Below, piece after piece: positions 35,183 to 42,781 of a DNA stretch of 64,000 bases. Each line of letters begins with the position of its first letter. Position 1 is the stretch's first letter. A program made the translations under genes and the position numbers. Under the pieces are notes generated by a model. That model was given only the letters and a program-made list of their open reading frames with translations. It was not told the DNA's origin and did not search any database. Source of the DNA: Flavobacterium sp. J49 (lineage in GTDB: Bacteria > Bacteroidota > Bacteroidia > Flavobacteriales > Flavobacteriaceae); NCBI RefSeq assembly GCF_011742145.1, contig NZ_JAAQQU010000038.1, positions 92,883 through 156,882 of the forward strand, given 5' to 3'.

Positions 35183-35198
35183 GAGGTTAAGGTTGAGG
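35183..35198. repeat. Inverted arm complementary to the hexamer array
   Basis: GAGGTTAAGGTTGAGG on plus is the exact reverse complement of CCTCAACCTTAACCTC, which occurs three times in the array (35613-35628, 35649-35664, 35667-35682). On the minus strand the arm encodes the last codons and stop of the four-helix-bundle gene, so a transcript could fold with the gene in the loop. Confidence 0.9.
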
Positions 35199-35558
35199 CT
35201 TAGGCGCCAACGATTTAATTAATTTATTCAACTCTAATAAGGTTGTCTCAATCATTTTATTTATCTCTGTAACCTCTGATCTCTCAAAATAGTTAACATT
35301 CTTTCCATAAATCAGATGGCTTTTCGTTTCAAAAATACTTCCTCTGGCTATTATGTAAAATCTCTTCTTATCTAATAATGTACTCCTTCCGTATCCTTCA
35401 GCAATATTCGCAGATATTGATAAAGCAGATCTCCTGATCTGACTGGTCAACCCATAATCTTCGCTTCGAGGCAGTTTCGAAGTTAAGTGAAAAACACGTT
35501 CAGCAATTTCCATTGCCAACTTCCAAACATTCATATCTTCAAAACTATAATAACTCAT
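35187..35558 (-). CDS. Four-helix-bundle protein (23S rRNA intervening-sequence protein family)
   Basis: 123 residues from the ATG at 35558; a TTG at 35564 would add two. SFEDMNVWKLAMEIAERVFHLT, then LTSQIRRSALSISANIAEGYGR and LLELNKLI are the S23/IVP family pattern: a pentamer-forming four-helix bundle first found in 23S rRNA intervening sequences and related to the Avd protein of diversity-generating retroelements. It has no known link to polysaccharide export, yet sits between wzm and wzt. The C-terminal PKPQP and the stop come from the flanking repeat sequence. No reverse transcriptase or template repeat is nearby. Confidence 0.88.
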   Translation of the reverse strand: MSYYSFEDMNVWKLAMEIAERVFHLTSKLPRSEDYGLTSQIRRSALSISANIAEGYGRSTLLDKKRFYIIARGSIFETKSHLIYGKNVNYFERSEVTEINKMIETTLLELNKLIKSLAPKPQP

Positions 35559-35580
35559 TTCCAAAAAAATTAAACTCCTC

Positions 35581-35688
35581 TACCTCTACCTCTACCTCTA
35601 CCTCTACCTCAACCTCAACCTTAACCTCAACCTCCACCTTAACCTCAACCTCAACCTTAACCTCAACCTCAACCTTAACCTCAACCTC
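35581..35688. repeat. Hexamer tandem array, 18 in-register copies
   Basis: On plus the unit is WACCTY: five TACCTC copies, then a mix of AACCTC, AACCTT and one CACCTT, all in one unbroken register over 108 bp. It starts at the wzm stop codon and ends 22 bp before the four-helix-bundle start. On the transcribed strand it reads (GAGGTT)n, rich in Shine-Dalgarno-like GAGG. Slippage could change its length. Confidence 0.93.
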
Positions 35689-36557
35689 TATATAGTATCA
35701 ACAAAATTCTTCTCCGTCTTATTAAAAATGACAATCCCCAAAAAAAGAATGACCAGAGTAACTATAGTAGAATAGCCTATGCTCCACAGCGTGAACTCGC
35801 CTTTACCTAAAAAAGCATAACGGAAAGCTTCGATAATGCCGGTCATGGGATTCAGTTCAACGATATGTCCGTAGCCTTTTTCGCGGGCATAACTCAACGG
35901 ATAGATAACGGTTGTGGCATACATTAACAACTGTACGCCAAAAGTAACCAGAAACGTTAAGTCCTTATATTTGGTAGTTACTGCAGTGATAATCAGTCCT
36001 AATCCCAATCCTAAAAAAGCCATCAGTAACACTAAAAACGGGAATAAAAACAAGCCGTTGCTCACATGAAAACTCGTTCCTTCGATAGGGTTGATATAAA
36101 AATAAATCATCAAAAGGAACAGTAAAATCAATTGTACTCCGAAACGAACCAGATTACTCACCACGATACTCAACGGCATAATCAATCTGGGGAAATAGAC
36201 TTTCCCGAAAATATTGGCGTTGTCTTTAAAAACCGTGCTGGTTTTGGTCAGGCAATCGGAGAAATAATTCCAAGAGGTAATTCCGGCCAAATAAAACAAT
36301 TGATGTGGTAATCCGTCAGCACTGATTCCGGCTAAGTTCCCGAAGACAAAAGTAAAAACCAAAGTGGTAAATATCGGCTGTATAAAAAACCAAAGCGGTC
36401 CTAAAATGGTTTGCTTGTAAAAACTAACAAAATCGCGTTTTACAAACATCAACAACAAATCTCTGTAATTCCAAAGATCTTTGAATTTAAGGTCAAAAAG
36501 CGAAGTATGCCCTTTGATGACTAAATCCCAATCTTGAGACTGACTATTGTTTTCCAT
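35688..36557 (-). CDS. wzm: Polysaccharide ABC transporter permease (Wzm)
   Basis: 289 residues. Six membrane segments of the ABC-2 type with LLLMFVKRDFVSFYKQTILGPLW at the cytoplasmic N-terminus and NPMTGIIEAFRYAFLGKG before the last helix, the classic polysaccharide-export permease pattern. With Wzt it would flip a complete lipid-linked glycan across the inner membrane. It heads the minus-strand run that ends at 10149 and is divergent from the cpsB-like gene. Confidence 0.93.
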   Translation of the reverse strand: MENNSQSQDWDLVIKGHTSLFDLKFKDLWNYRDLLLMFVKRDFVSFYKQTILGPLWFFIQPIFTTLVFTFVFGNLAGISADGLPHQLFYLAGITSWNYFSDCLTKTSTVFKDNANIFGKVYFPRLIMPLSIVVSNLVRFGVQLILLFLLMIYFYINPIEGTSFHVSNGLFLFPFLVLLMAFLGLGLGLIITAVTTKYKDLTFLVTFGVQLLMYATTVIYPLSYAREKGYGHIVELNPMTGIIEAFRYAFLGKGEFTLWSIGYSTIVTLVILFLGIVIFNKTEKNFVDTI

Positions 36558-36585
36558 TTAAGGGTTTTGGATTTTAAGTAACATT

Positions 36586-36612
36586 CAAAGTTAACTAATA
36601 ATTGCAAATATA
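36586..36612 (-). promoter_or_regulatory. Candidate -7 elements upstream of wzm
   Basis: Two minus-strand matches to TAnnTTTG lie ahead of wzm: TAACTTTG (36586-36593) and TATATTTG (36605-36612). Neither has an exact TTG at 17-23 nt upstream. One probably starts the ABC-type half of the locus. Confidence 0.4.
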
Positions 36613-36669
36613 TAAATTACGAAACCCTATAAAAAGAATTGACTTGTTTTATTTACTAATTCATTTAAA

Positions 36670-36702
36670 TTGGCAAAACCGATTATAATTTGATTAATTT
36701 TG
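36670..36702 (+). promoter_or_regulatory. Promoter of the cpsB-like gene
   Basis: TTG (36670-36672), 22 nt, then TAATTTTG (36695-36702): a full Bacteroidota promoter. The predicted transcript starts just before the TTG codon at 36722, leaving a very short leader. The -7 box is followed by GTGCCCTTAAA-type sequence shared with the flippase promoter. Confidence 0.7.
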
Positions 36703-36721
36703 TGCCCTTAAACACCTCATT

Positions 36722-37462
36722 TTGATTCATTTTTTCAAACCTAAACCCTACTTGTGTGATTTAATTCCAAACAATCACATTGACATCCATTCTCATTTAC
36801 TTCCCGGTATTGATGACGGCGCAGCTACTATTGATGATACCGGTACTTTGATTGCAGGTTTACAAAAAATAGGTTTTTCAAAATTCATCACCACACCACA
36901 TGTGATGGGTGAAGTATGGAATAATAAAAGAACCCATATTGAGGAAAAACTGAAGACCACTACAGCAGAATTAGAGATTCCAAACATTGGGACCAATTTC
37001 AAAGCGGCAGCAGAATACATGATTGACGCCGAGTTTAGAGACCTCTTTATCAAAGAAAAACTGTTGACACTGAAAGAAAATTATGTTTTGGTGGAGATCT
37101 CTTATTTGAATCCGCCGATTCAGCTTTATGATATATTATTTGAACTTCAAATAGCCGGTTACCAGCCTGTTTTAGCGCATCCTGAAAGGTATAATTTTTA
37201 CCATCATCCTACTTTATCTGATTACCACAAACTTAAAAAAGCGGGATGCCTTTTCCAGTTAAACATGTTGTCAACCGTGGGATATTATGGAGAAAGAGTG
37301 GCTAAAATCAGTGATGCTTTACTCAAAGCAGGACTAATTGATTTTATCGGTTCAGATGTGCACCACACCAGACATTTGGAGTTTATGCAAAAGAAAATTG
37401 TTTTGAAAAACCACGGTAATTTACCGGCAATTTTCCAAAACAATGCTTTCTTTAACTTCTGA
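36722..37462 (+). CDS. CpsB/CapC-type tyrosine-protein phosphatase (PHP domain)
   Basis: 246 residues. The metal-binding PHP motif HIDIHSHLLPGIDDG (His23, His25, Asp31), later LAHPERYNFY and the C-terminal GSDVHHTRH identify the manganese-dependent phosphatase that dephosphorylates capsule tyrosine kinases. The start is TTG at 36722; there is no upstream ATG and the promoter leaves no room for one. It is convergent with the wzc gene, 12 bp apart, so kinase and phosphatase genes face each other on opposite strands and could be set at different levels. Confidence 0.9.
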   Translation: MIHFFKPKPYLCDLIPNNHIDIHSHLLPGIDDGAATIDDTGTLIAGLQKIGFSKFITTPHVMGEVWNNKRTHIEEKLKTTTAELEIPNIGTNFKAAAEYMIDAEFRDLFIKEKLLTLKENYVLVEISYLNPPIQLYDILFELQIAGYQPVLAHPERYNFYHHPTLSDYHKLKKAGCLFQLNMLSTVGYYGERVAKISDALLKAGLIDFIGSDVHHTRHLEFMQKKIVLKNHGNLPAIFQNNAFFNF

Positions 37463-37474
37463 TTCCCTTTTTAT

Positions 37475-39868
37475 TTATCTCTTGAAAAAGGACAAAAATC
37501 TTTTGAAAATAGACTTTTCTCCGTTATCTGTATCATCATAGCCGTAGCCGTAGCCATAGGCATAACTGTATTTATAACTGTAGTTGTAACCTTTATAATT
37601 AGACCCTACATTATTGATTACATAAGCCATGTTTCTCAATTTGCCTCTGTTGCTCAAATCTACTGAGAATTCCAATATATTTTTAGGGGTAAAATCAGCT
37701 CTTACTACATACAAAGTAGTGTCTACCAAATGAGAAATCACAAGTGTATCAGTTACCAATAAAGTAGGCGGTGTATCAACAATAACAAAATCGTACTCTT
37801 CCTTAGCTTCGTTCAAAAGGGTTTCAAGTCTTCCGTTAGAAAGCAACTCTGCCGGGTTTGGAGGAATAGCTCCCGAAAGAATAACATCTAAATTATCGAT
37901 TCCGTTCATTTTTTTCTTTACGGTTGTATGCCAATCAACATTTAAATCATGCAAATAGTTCTGGAGTCCTATCTCCGATTTTTTCACATTCAAATAATTG
38001 TGCAATTGAGGATTACGCATGTCTGCACCAATCAACAATACCTTCTTATTCATAGTAGAAAACGAAATAGACAAGTTAAGTGCCGTAAAGGTTTTTCCTT
38101 CACCTTTGATGGTTGAAGTTACCATAAGGGTTTGGCCTTTTTTCTCCTTTTGTAATGGGAAAATATAAGTCAGGTTCGTTCTCAAAATCCTGAAGGATTC
38201 TCCTAACAAACTTCGGTCATTGGCACTGGTCAATTTGGTATCTGCATTGATATGTGGTACTTCAGACAGAATGATCTTGCTTTTGGTTAATTTCAAGATA
38301 TCTTCTTTAGTATGCAACTTATCATCCAACAAGAATCCGATATAAATAATTAAGAACGGAATAAACAAACCAATGAAAAGGGCACCTAAATAGAATACGC
38401 TCTTTTTAGGAGCAATCGGATTGGCGTTGGTCATAGCATAATCAACCACCTTAAGCGAAGATGACGTAATGGCTAAATTAACTGCAGCTTCCTCACGCTT
38501 TTGCAACAAAAGAATATAAAGCGATTCTTTGATGGCACGCTGGCGTTCAATAGAGTTTAGAATTTTCTCATTAACAGGGATAGAACTGAATTTTTGGGTA
38601 TTGGTTCTCTTGATGTAATTATTTTGAGAAAGTGAGGTTTGCAATTCCTGCTGATAAGTTTTAATCGATCCCAGTATATTTTTCTGCAATTCGATTAATT
38701 TACTGTTCAAGATTTTAATCTTCGGGTTATTTTCTCCGGCGCTTACTGATAAACGATCGCGCTCTAAAACCACCATATTAAAATCATTAATCAAACCGTT
38801 AACATTGCCGTTACTAACACCTAAATTGGTAGGAAGCAAGTTTAATTTTTTATCCGATCGGACGGTTTGTTCCAAAAGCTTCGATAATTCGATTTGGGTT
38901 TCGGTTTGGAACACATCGTTATTGGATGCAATCTTTCCGGTGGTTGCTGTGGCAGCATCAGATTCTATAAACGTCAGCTCATTATTTTGCTTGTAACTCG
39001 CCTTGTTGGTTTCAATAGAATCCAACTCTCTTTCTAATGACTTGAAACGCGAATTCACAAACTCAATCGTTCTTTCAGAAACCAATCTTCTGTCGGTCAA
39101 ACCGTCGATGTCAAACTGTTTGATTAATTCATTGATTATGGCTTCTGATTTGTCTTTGTTTCCACCGGCTAAGGAAATATTTAGGATATCTGAATTTTCA
39201 TTGCTGTTAACAATTTTAAGGCTATTTGACAAACCAATCACAACTGAGCTTTGTGCCAAGTGTCGAATTAAATATTTGCGTTCGAGCAGTTTTTCTAATT
39301 GGGTTCCAACTTGCAAGGATAGACTATAAGGAACTCCTTCTATTTTTTGGACAGAACCAAAACTATAAACTTTTTCATTATCATCTGAATTGATGACTTT
39401 ATAACCACCCGGAACTATTTCAATTTCAAAAGAAACATTCTTTTCCTCCATTGACAAGCGCGAATCCAACCAGTTTACTGCGAAAGGTCTTTTCTTCCAA
39501 ATCTCAACATTGTTAAAATAACCAATAGTATAATACTGAGTGGTTAAATTCAAGCTTTCAGACACTTGAGCAAGTAGTCTATGCGACTTTAAAACTTCAA
39601 TTTGATTGTCTAAGTTGACTTTGGATTTACCAAAACCGGTAATTCCGGTTGTTGGCAACACAAAGGTGTTTTTTGAATCATCAATGATTTTGATATTGGC
39701 TCTGGTTTCATACACCGGAAGTGTGTGATTCAAATAGTAATTAACGGTCAAAAGACAAACTAGTGCAGACAATAAGAACCAATACCAAAAACGTAAGTAT
39801 CTGAATAATTGGTTCAAAATATTGAGTGGACTCTCATTTTCCTGAGATTCAAATTGAATATTCTCCAT
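37475..39868 (-). CDS. wzc: Polysaccharide co-polymerase / tyrosine autokinase (Wzc)
   Basis: 797 residues. Two membrane helices (about 31-45 and 492-514) enclose a periplasmic coiled-coil domain; the cytoplasmic BY-kinase has Walker A STIKGEGKT (585-593), Walker A' LLIGADMRNP (611-620; Gly-Ala-Asp instead of the usual Asp-x-Asp) and Walker B FVIVDTPP (694-701). The tail holds ten tyrosines between 758 and 777, alternating with Gly, Ser, Lys, Asn and Ala, the autophosphorylation cluster. It controls chain length and export together with Wza, whose gene lies 4 bp upstream. Confidence 0.95.
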   Translation of the reverse strand: MENIQFESQENESPLNILNQLFRYLRFWYWFLLSALVCLLTVNYYLNHTLPVYETRANIKIIDDSKNTFVLPTTGITGFGKSKVNLDNQIEVLKSHRLLAQVSESLNLTTQYYTIGYFNNVEIWKKRPFAVNWLDSRLSMEEKNVSFEIEIVPGGYKVINSDDNEKVYSFGSVQKIEGVPYSLSLQVGTQLEKLLERKYLIRHLAQSSVVIGLSNSLKIVNSNENSDILNISLAGGNKDKSEAIINELIKQFDIDGLTDRRLVSERTIEFVNSRFKSLERELDSIETNKASYKQNNELTFIESDAATATTGKIASNNDVFQTETQIELSKLLEQTVRSDKKLNLLPTNLGVSNGNVNGLINDFNMVVLERDRLSVSAGENNPKIKILNSKLIELQKNILGSIKTYQQELQTSLSQNNYIKRTNTQKFSSIPVNEKILNSIERQRAIKESLYILLLQKREEAAVNLAITSSSLKVVDYAMTNANPIAPKKSVFYLGALFIGLFIPFLIIYIGFLLDDKLHTKEDILKLTKSKIILSEVPHINADTKLTSANDRSLLGESFRILRTNLTYIFPLQKEKKGQTLMVTSTIKGEGKTFTALNLSISFSTMNKKVLLIGADMRNPQLHNYLNVKKSEIGLQNYLHDLNVDWHTTVKKKMNGIDNLDVILSGAIPPNPAELLSNGRLETLLNEAKEEYDFVIVDTPPTLLVTDTLVISHLVDTTLYVVRADFTPKNILEFSVDLSNRGKLRNMAYVINNVGSNYKGYNYSYKYSYAYGYGYGYDDTDNGEKSIFKRFLSFFKR

Positions 39869-39872
39869 TGAA

Positions 39873-40637
39873 TTAATTTTTTAACAATAAATATAGGGTC
39901 AACCCAAAAGAAATAATTCCCAAAGTAGTTCCGATGCTGTTTAAATAACCCGATGCCATTACTCTTGGACCATTAGGATTTACAATGATGATATCGTTTT
40001 GCTTAACATAATAGTAAGGACTTTTAAACCAATTAGAAGAAGTCAAATCCAAATGAATATAAGTTCTAACACCATTCACTTCCCTGATTAACAAAACATC
40101 TTTTCTGACACCGTTAATGGTCAAATCACCGGCATAACCAATAGCTTGATTCAAGGAAATATTTTGCTCATCAAATGCATATGTCCCAGGCGATTTTACC
40201 TCTCCTAAAACAGTGACTTTGCTGTTGATGATTCTAACACTTACTGTGGGTTCTTTAATATAACCGTAATCCGTTAGCATTTTGGATAAAAGCGTTTGAA
40301 CTTCCTCGGTACTTTTACCGACTACATTAATTTTTCCCAACAACGGAAAAATAATGTTCCCTTCTTGAGATACAAGATAACCTTGAATTTTATAGGATTC
40401 CAAATTAACGTTCCCATTGGTATTCATTTGAATGTTAAAAGGCTCAGCCGATTCCTGGATGATGGCAGTTACTTTTATATAAAGGATATCGTTGATTTGT
40501 ACATTACTCGACAAGTAGCTGATTGGGTCTTGGCTATTATTTTGGATGTCTTGATAGTATAAAATATCTTTTTTACTTGCGCAAGACAAGACAAAAAATG
40601 ACATTATTATCAAGAGCAATAATTTTTTAATCATCAT
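39873..40637 (-). CDS. wza: Polysaccharide export outer-membrane lipoprotein (Wza family)
   Basis: 254 residues. Lipoprotein signal KKLLLLIIMSFFVLSC with the acylated Cys near 19, then a polysaccharide-export (PES) domain with DILYIKV and GNVNLESYKIQGYLVSQEG, and an SLBB domain with VTVLGEVKSPGTYAF. The C-terminal hydrophobic segment LGIISFGLTLYLLL is the Bacteroidota variant of the outer-membrane helix. Forms the secretion channel used by the Wzx/Wzy-type half. It has its own promoter with an inverted repeat. Confidence 0.94.
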   Translation of the reverse strand: MMIKKLLLLIIMSFFVLSCASKKDILYYQDIQNNSQDPISYLSSNVQINDILYIKVTAIIQESAEPFNIQMNTNGNVNLESYKIQGYLVSQEGNIIFPLLGKINVVGKSTEEVQTLLSKMLTDYGYIKEPTVSVRIINSKVTVLGEVKSPGTYAFDEQNISLNQAIGYAGDLTINGVRKDVLLIREVNGVRTYIHLDLTSSNWFKSPYYYVKQNDIIIVNPNGPRVMASGYLNSIGTTLGIISFGLTLYLLLKN

Positions 40638-40672
40638 CTGTAAATTTGTGGGTTATTATCATTTTAAGATTG

Positions 40673-40701
40673 CAAAGCTACGATTTGATTTCCAAAATCA
40701 A
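40673..40701 (-). promoter_or_regulatory. Promoter of wza-wzc
   Basis: On the minus strand TTG (complement of 40699-40701), 18 nt, then TAGCTTTG (complement of 40673-40680): an exact Bacteroidota promoter. The predicted start leaves a leader of roughly 30 nt before the wza ATG at 40637. Confidence 0.72.
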
Positions 40702-40703
40702 AT
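40683..40703. promoter_or_regulatory. Inverted repeat in the wza promoter, possible operator
   Basis: ATTTGATTT (40683-40691), CCA, AAATCAAAT (40695-40703): perfect 9-bp arms filling the spacer between -33 and -7 and covering the -33 TTG. A dimeric regulator bound here would block polymerase. No regulator gene is in the locus. Confidence 0.5.
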
Positions 40704-40751
40704 TTAATCTTCCAATTTATTAAGTTTGGTTTGTAAAGAAATAGCTAAATT

Positions 40752-42728
40752 TTAACTGTCCACCTCAACATTGTCTAAAGCTTCATAAACAGAATTCAAA
40801 CTCTTATACTCAGGCACTATTCTCTTCATTTTGCTGACAATAACGGAATTGGGCTTTACCTTAGCGATTTCCACCAATAAATCAATAGACTTGTTAAGTT
40901 CTTCGTGGTGGTGAAACTCGTCCTGCGAAATCATAATTTTAGTATGGTGGGTAGGCAAGGTCTTAGAAGTATTGTTCAACAATTCCTCATATAACTTTTC
41001 GCCCGGTCTAAGACCTATTATTTTAATTTTAATTTCGTTATCAGGCGTAAAACCGGCCAAACGAATCATTTTTTTAGCCAAATCGATGATTTTAACCGGC
41101 TTACCCATATCAAAAATATAAATCTCACCGCCTTGCCCCATAGAACCGGCTTCCAGCACCAATTGACAGGCTTCCGGTATGGTCATAAAATAACGAATAA
41201 TCTCGGGATGGGTAATTGTAATTGGACCGCCTTCTTGAATTTGTCTGGTAAACAATGGAACAACAGAACCATTGGAACCCAAAACATTTCCGAATCTGGT
41301 GGTGATAAATTTGGTGTGCTTTTTACTGCTTTCGCTTTTCAGTTTGTAGTCTAAAGACTGTACGTATTTTTCAGCAATTCGTTTGCTGGCACCCATCACG
41401 TTGCTTGGGTTAACCGCCTTGTCCGTAGAAACCATTACAAAACTGTCTACATGATACTTGGCCGACAAATCAGCTAAATTTCTTGTACCCATTACGTTAT
41501 TTAATATGGCTTGAGCAGGATTCTCTTCCATCAATGGCACATGCTTATAAGCAGCAGCATGATAAACCACTTCCGGTTTGTGTTTAATAAATACTTGTTC
41601 TACTTCATCCACATTTTTGATATCCGAAATCACATTAACAGTCTCCACTTCGGGGTCTAAACTCGAGATTTCTAAACTCAAATTGTGCAAAGGAGTTTCG
41701 GCTTGGTCTAAAACGATAATTTTTTTGGGTTTAAACAAAATCACTTGTCGCACAATTTCACTGCCAATAGAACCGGCCGCACCGGTAACCAAAATGGTTT
41801 TTTTGTGCAATTGTTTGGAAATCGAATTGCTGTCTAACACTATGGGCTCACGCTCCAACAAATCAAGAATCTGGAAATTTTTAATTTTCTTGGATATTTC
41901 TTTTTGATCGTCTACATCGCTTAAAAGCGGAATGGTATAGACCTTAAAATTATATTCCAAACAGTCCTCAATGATTTGAGAACGTTCATCTTTAGAGATG
42001 GATTTGTCCGCAAATATCAAAGCATCCGCATCCATGGTTCTGAGTACTGTGATGACGTTACCGGTAAAAATTGGTAAATTGTGGATTCGCTTTGTTGCAT
42101 TTTGGTTTGACTTATCCATAAATCCAACCACCTTAAATCGCTTAGGAGATTCTGATTGAAGCGAGTTGGCCAAAGCTATCGCATTAACATCAGCACCATA
42201 TATCAAGGCATTGGTCAAATTCTCCGTGTGCTTATTATTAAAATACCTTTCAAAAGTGTGCTTTACCACAACCCGATAAAAAAACAAAAAACTGAAGGAG
42301 ATTACCCCATTGATAATTAATCCGGTGGTTAGAAAAAATTTGTCATTCAAATAAATTAAGCTGGAATAATTTAACAACAACAATACAGTGGTTGAGAAAA
42401 ATTGAGCAAAAAATAACTTTAAAGCATCTACTTGGGAAGAATGACGAATGACACCCGAATAGGTTCTGAAAATCCAAAAGAAAAAAATATTAACTACAAT
42501 ATAAATAAGAGTTGACAGTAAGATACTATCGCCCTTTATATAATCAAGTTGTAGACCATGAAAAATAAAAAAAGTGATAAACCCACCCAAAAAAATCATG
42601 GTAACGTCTAATAACAAGACCATCCATCTGGGTAGATAACTTAAATTTTCTAATTTAAAACCAAACTGAAGTTCTGAAAAATAGCCTTTTACAACCGAAA
42701 AAAAACTTCTTGAAGCATTATTACTCAA
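40752..42728 (-). CDS. UDP-GlcNAc 4,6-dehydratase (PglF/WbpM/CapD family)
   Basis: 658 residues. Four N-terminal membrane helices, a nucleotide-binding middle domain, then an SDR domain with TGAAGSIGSEIVRQV, VYHAAAYKHVPLMEENP and STDKAVNPSNVMGASKRIAEKYV, in which Met replaces the catalytic Tyr as in membrane-bound PglF/WbpM enzymes. Product: UDP-4-keto-6-deoxy-GlcNAc. Directly followed by an aminotransferase, an acetyltransferase and a PglC-like transferase gene upstream in the run, the set for UDP-diacetylbacillosamine. Confidence 0.9.
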   Translation of the reverse strand: MSNNASRSFFSVVKGYFSELQFGFKLENLSYLPRWMVLLLDVTMIFLGGFITFFIFHGLQLDYIKGDSILLSTLIYIVVNIFFFWIFRTYSGVIRHSSQVDALKLFFAQFFSTTVLLLLNYSSLIYLNDKFFLTTGLIINGVISFSFLFFYRVVVKHTFERYFNNKHTENLTNALIYGADVNAIALANSLQSESPKRFKVVGFMDKSNQNATKRIHNLPIFTGNVITVLRTMDADALIFADKSISKDERSQIIEDCLEYNFKVYTIPLLSDVDDQKEISKKIKNFQILDLLEREPIVLDSNSISKQLHKKTILVTGAAGSIGSEIVRQVILFKPKKIIVLDQAETPLHNLSLEISSLDPEVETVNVISDIKNVDEVEQVFIKHKPEVVYHAAAYKHVPLMEENPAQAILNNVMGTRNLADLSAKYHVDSFVMVSTDKAVNPSNVMGASKRIAEKYVQSLDYKLKSESSKKHTKFITTRFGNVLGSNGSVVPLFTRQIQEGGPITITHPEIIRYFMTIPEACQLVLEAGSMGQGGEIYIFDMGKPVKIIDLAKKMIRLAGFTPDNEIKIKIIGLRPGEKLYEELLNNTSKTLPTHHTKIMISQDEFHHHEELNKSIDLLVEIAKVKPNSVIVSKMKRIVPEYKSLNSVYEALDNVEVDS

Positions 42729-42781
42729 TTACATGTGATTTTATTTTAATAATAGTTTGGGCGCTCAATATTACAAATAAA

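Noticed and set aside
35187..35558. Four-helix-bundle gene as the Avd component of a diversity-generating retroelement
   Set aside because: No reverse transcriptase, template repeat or variable repeat is present in the window.
35581..35688. Hexamer array considered as a CRISPR array
   Set aside because: Units are 6 bp and contiguous, with no spacers and no cas genes nearby.
35513..35695. Plus-strand reading frame of Ser-Thr repeats
   Set aside because: It is only the translation of the hexamer array and has no start or context; repetitive by construction.
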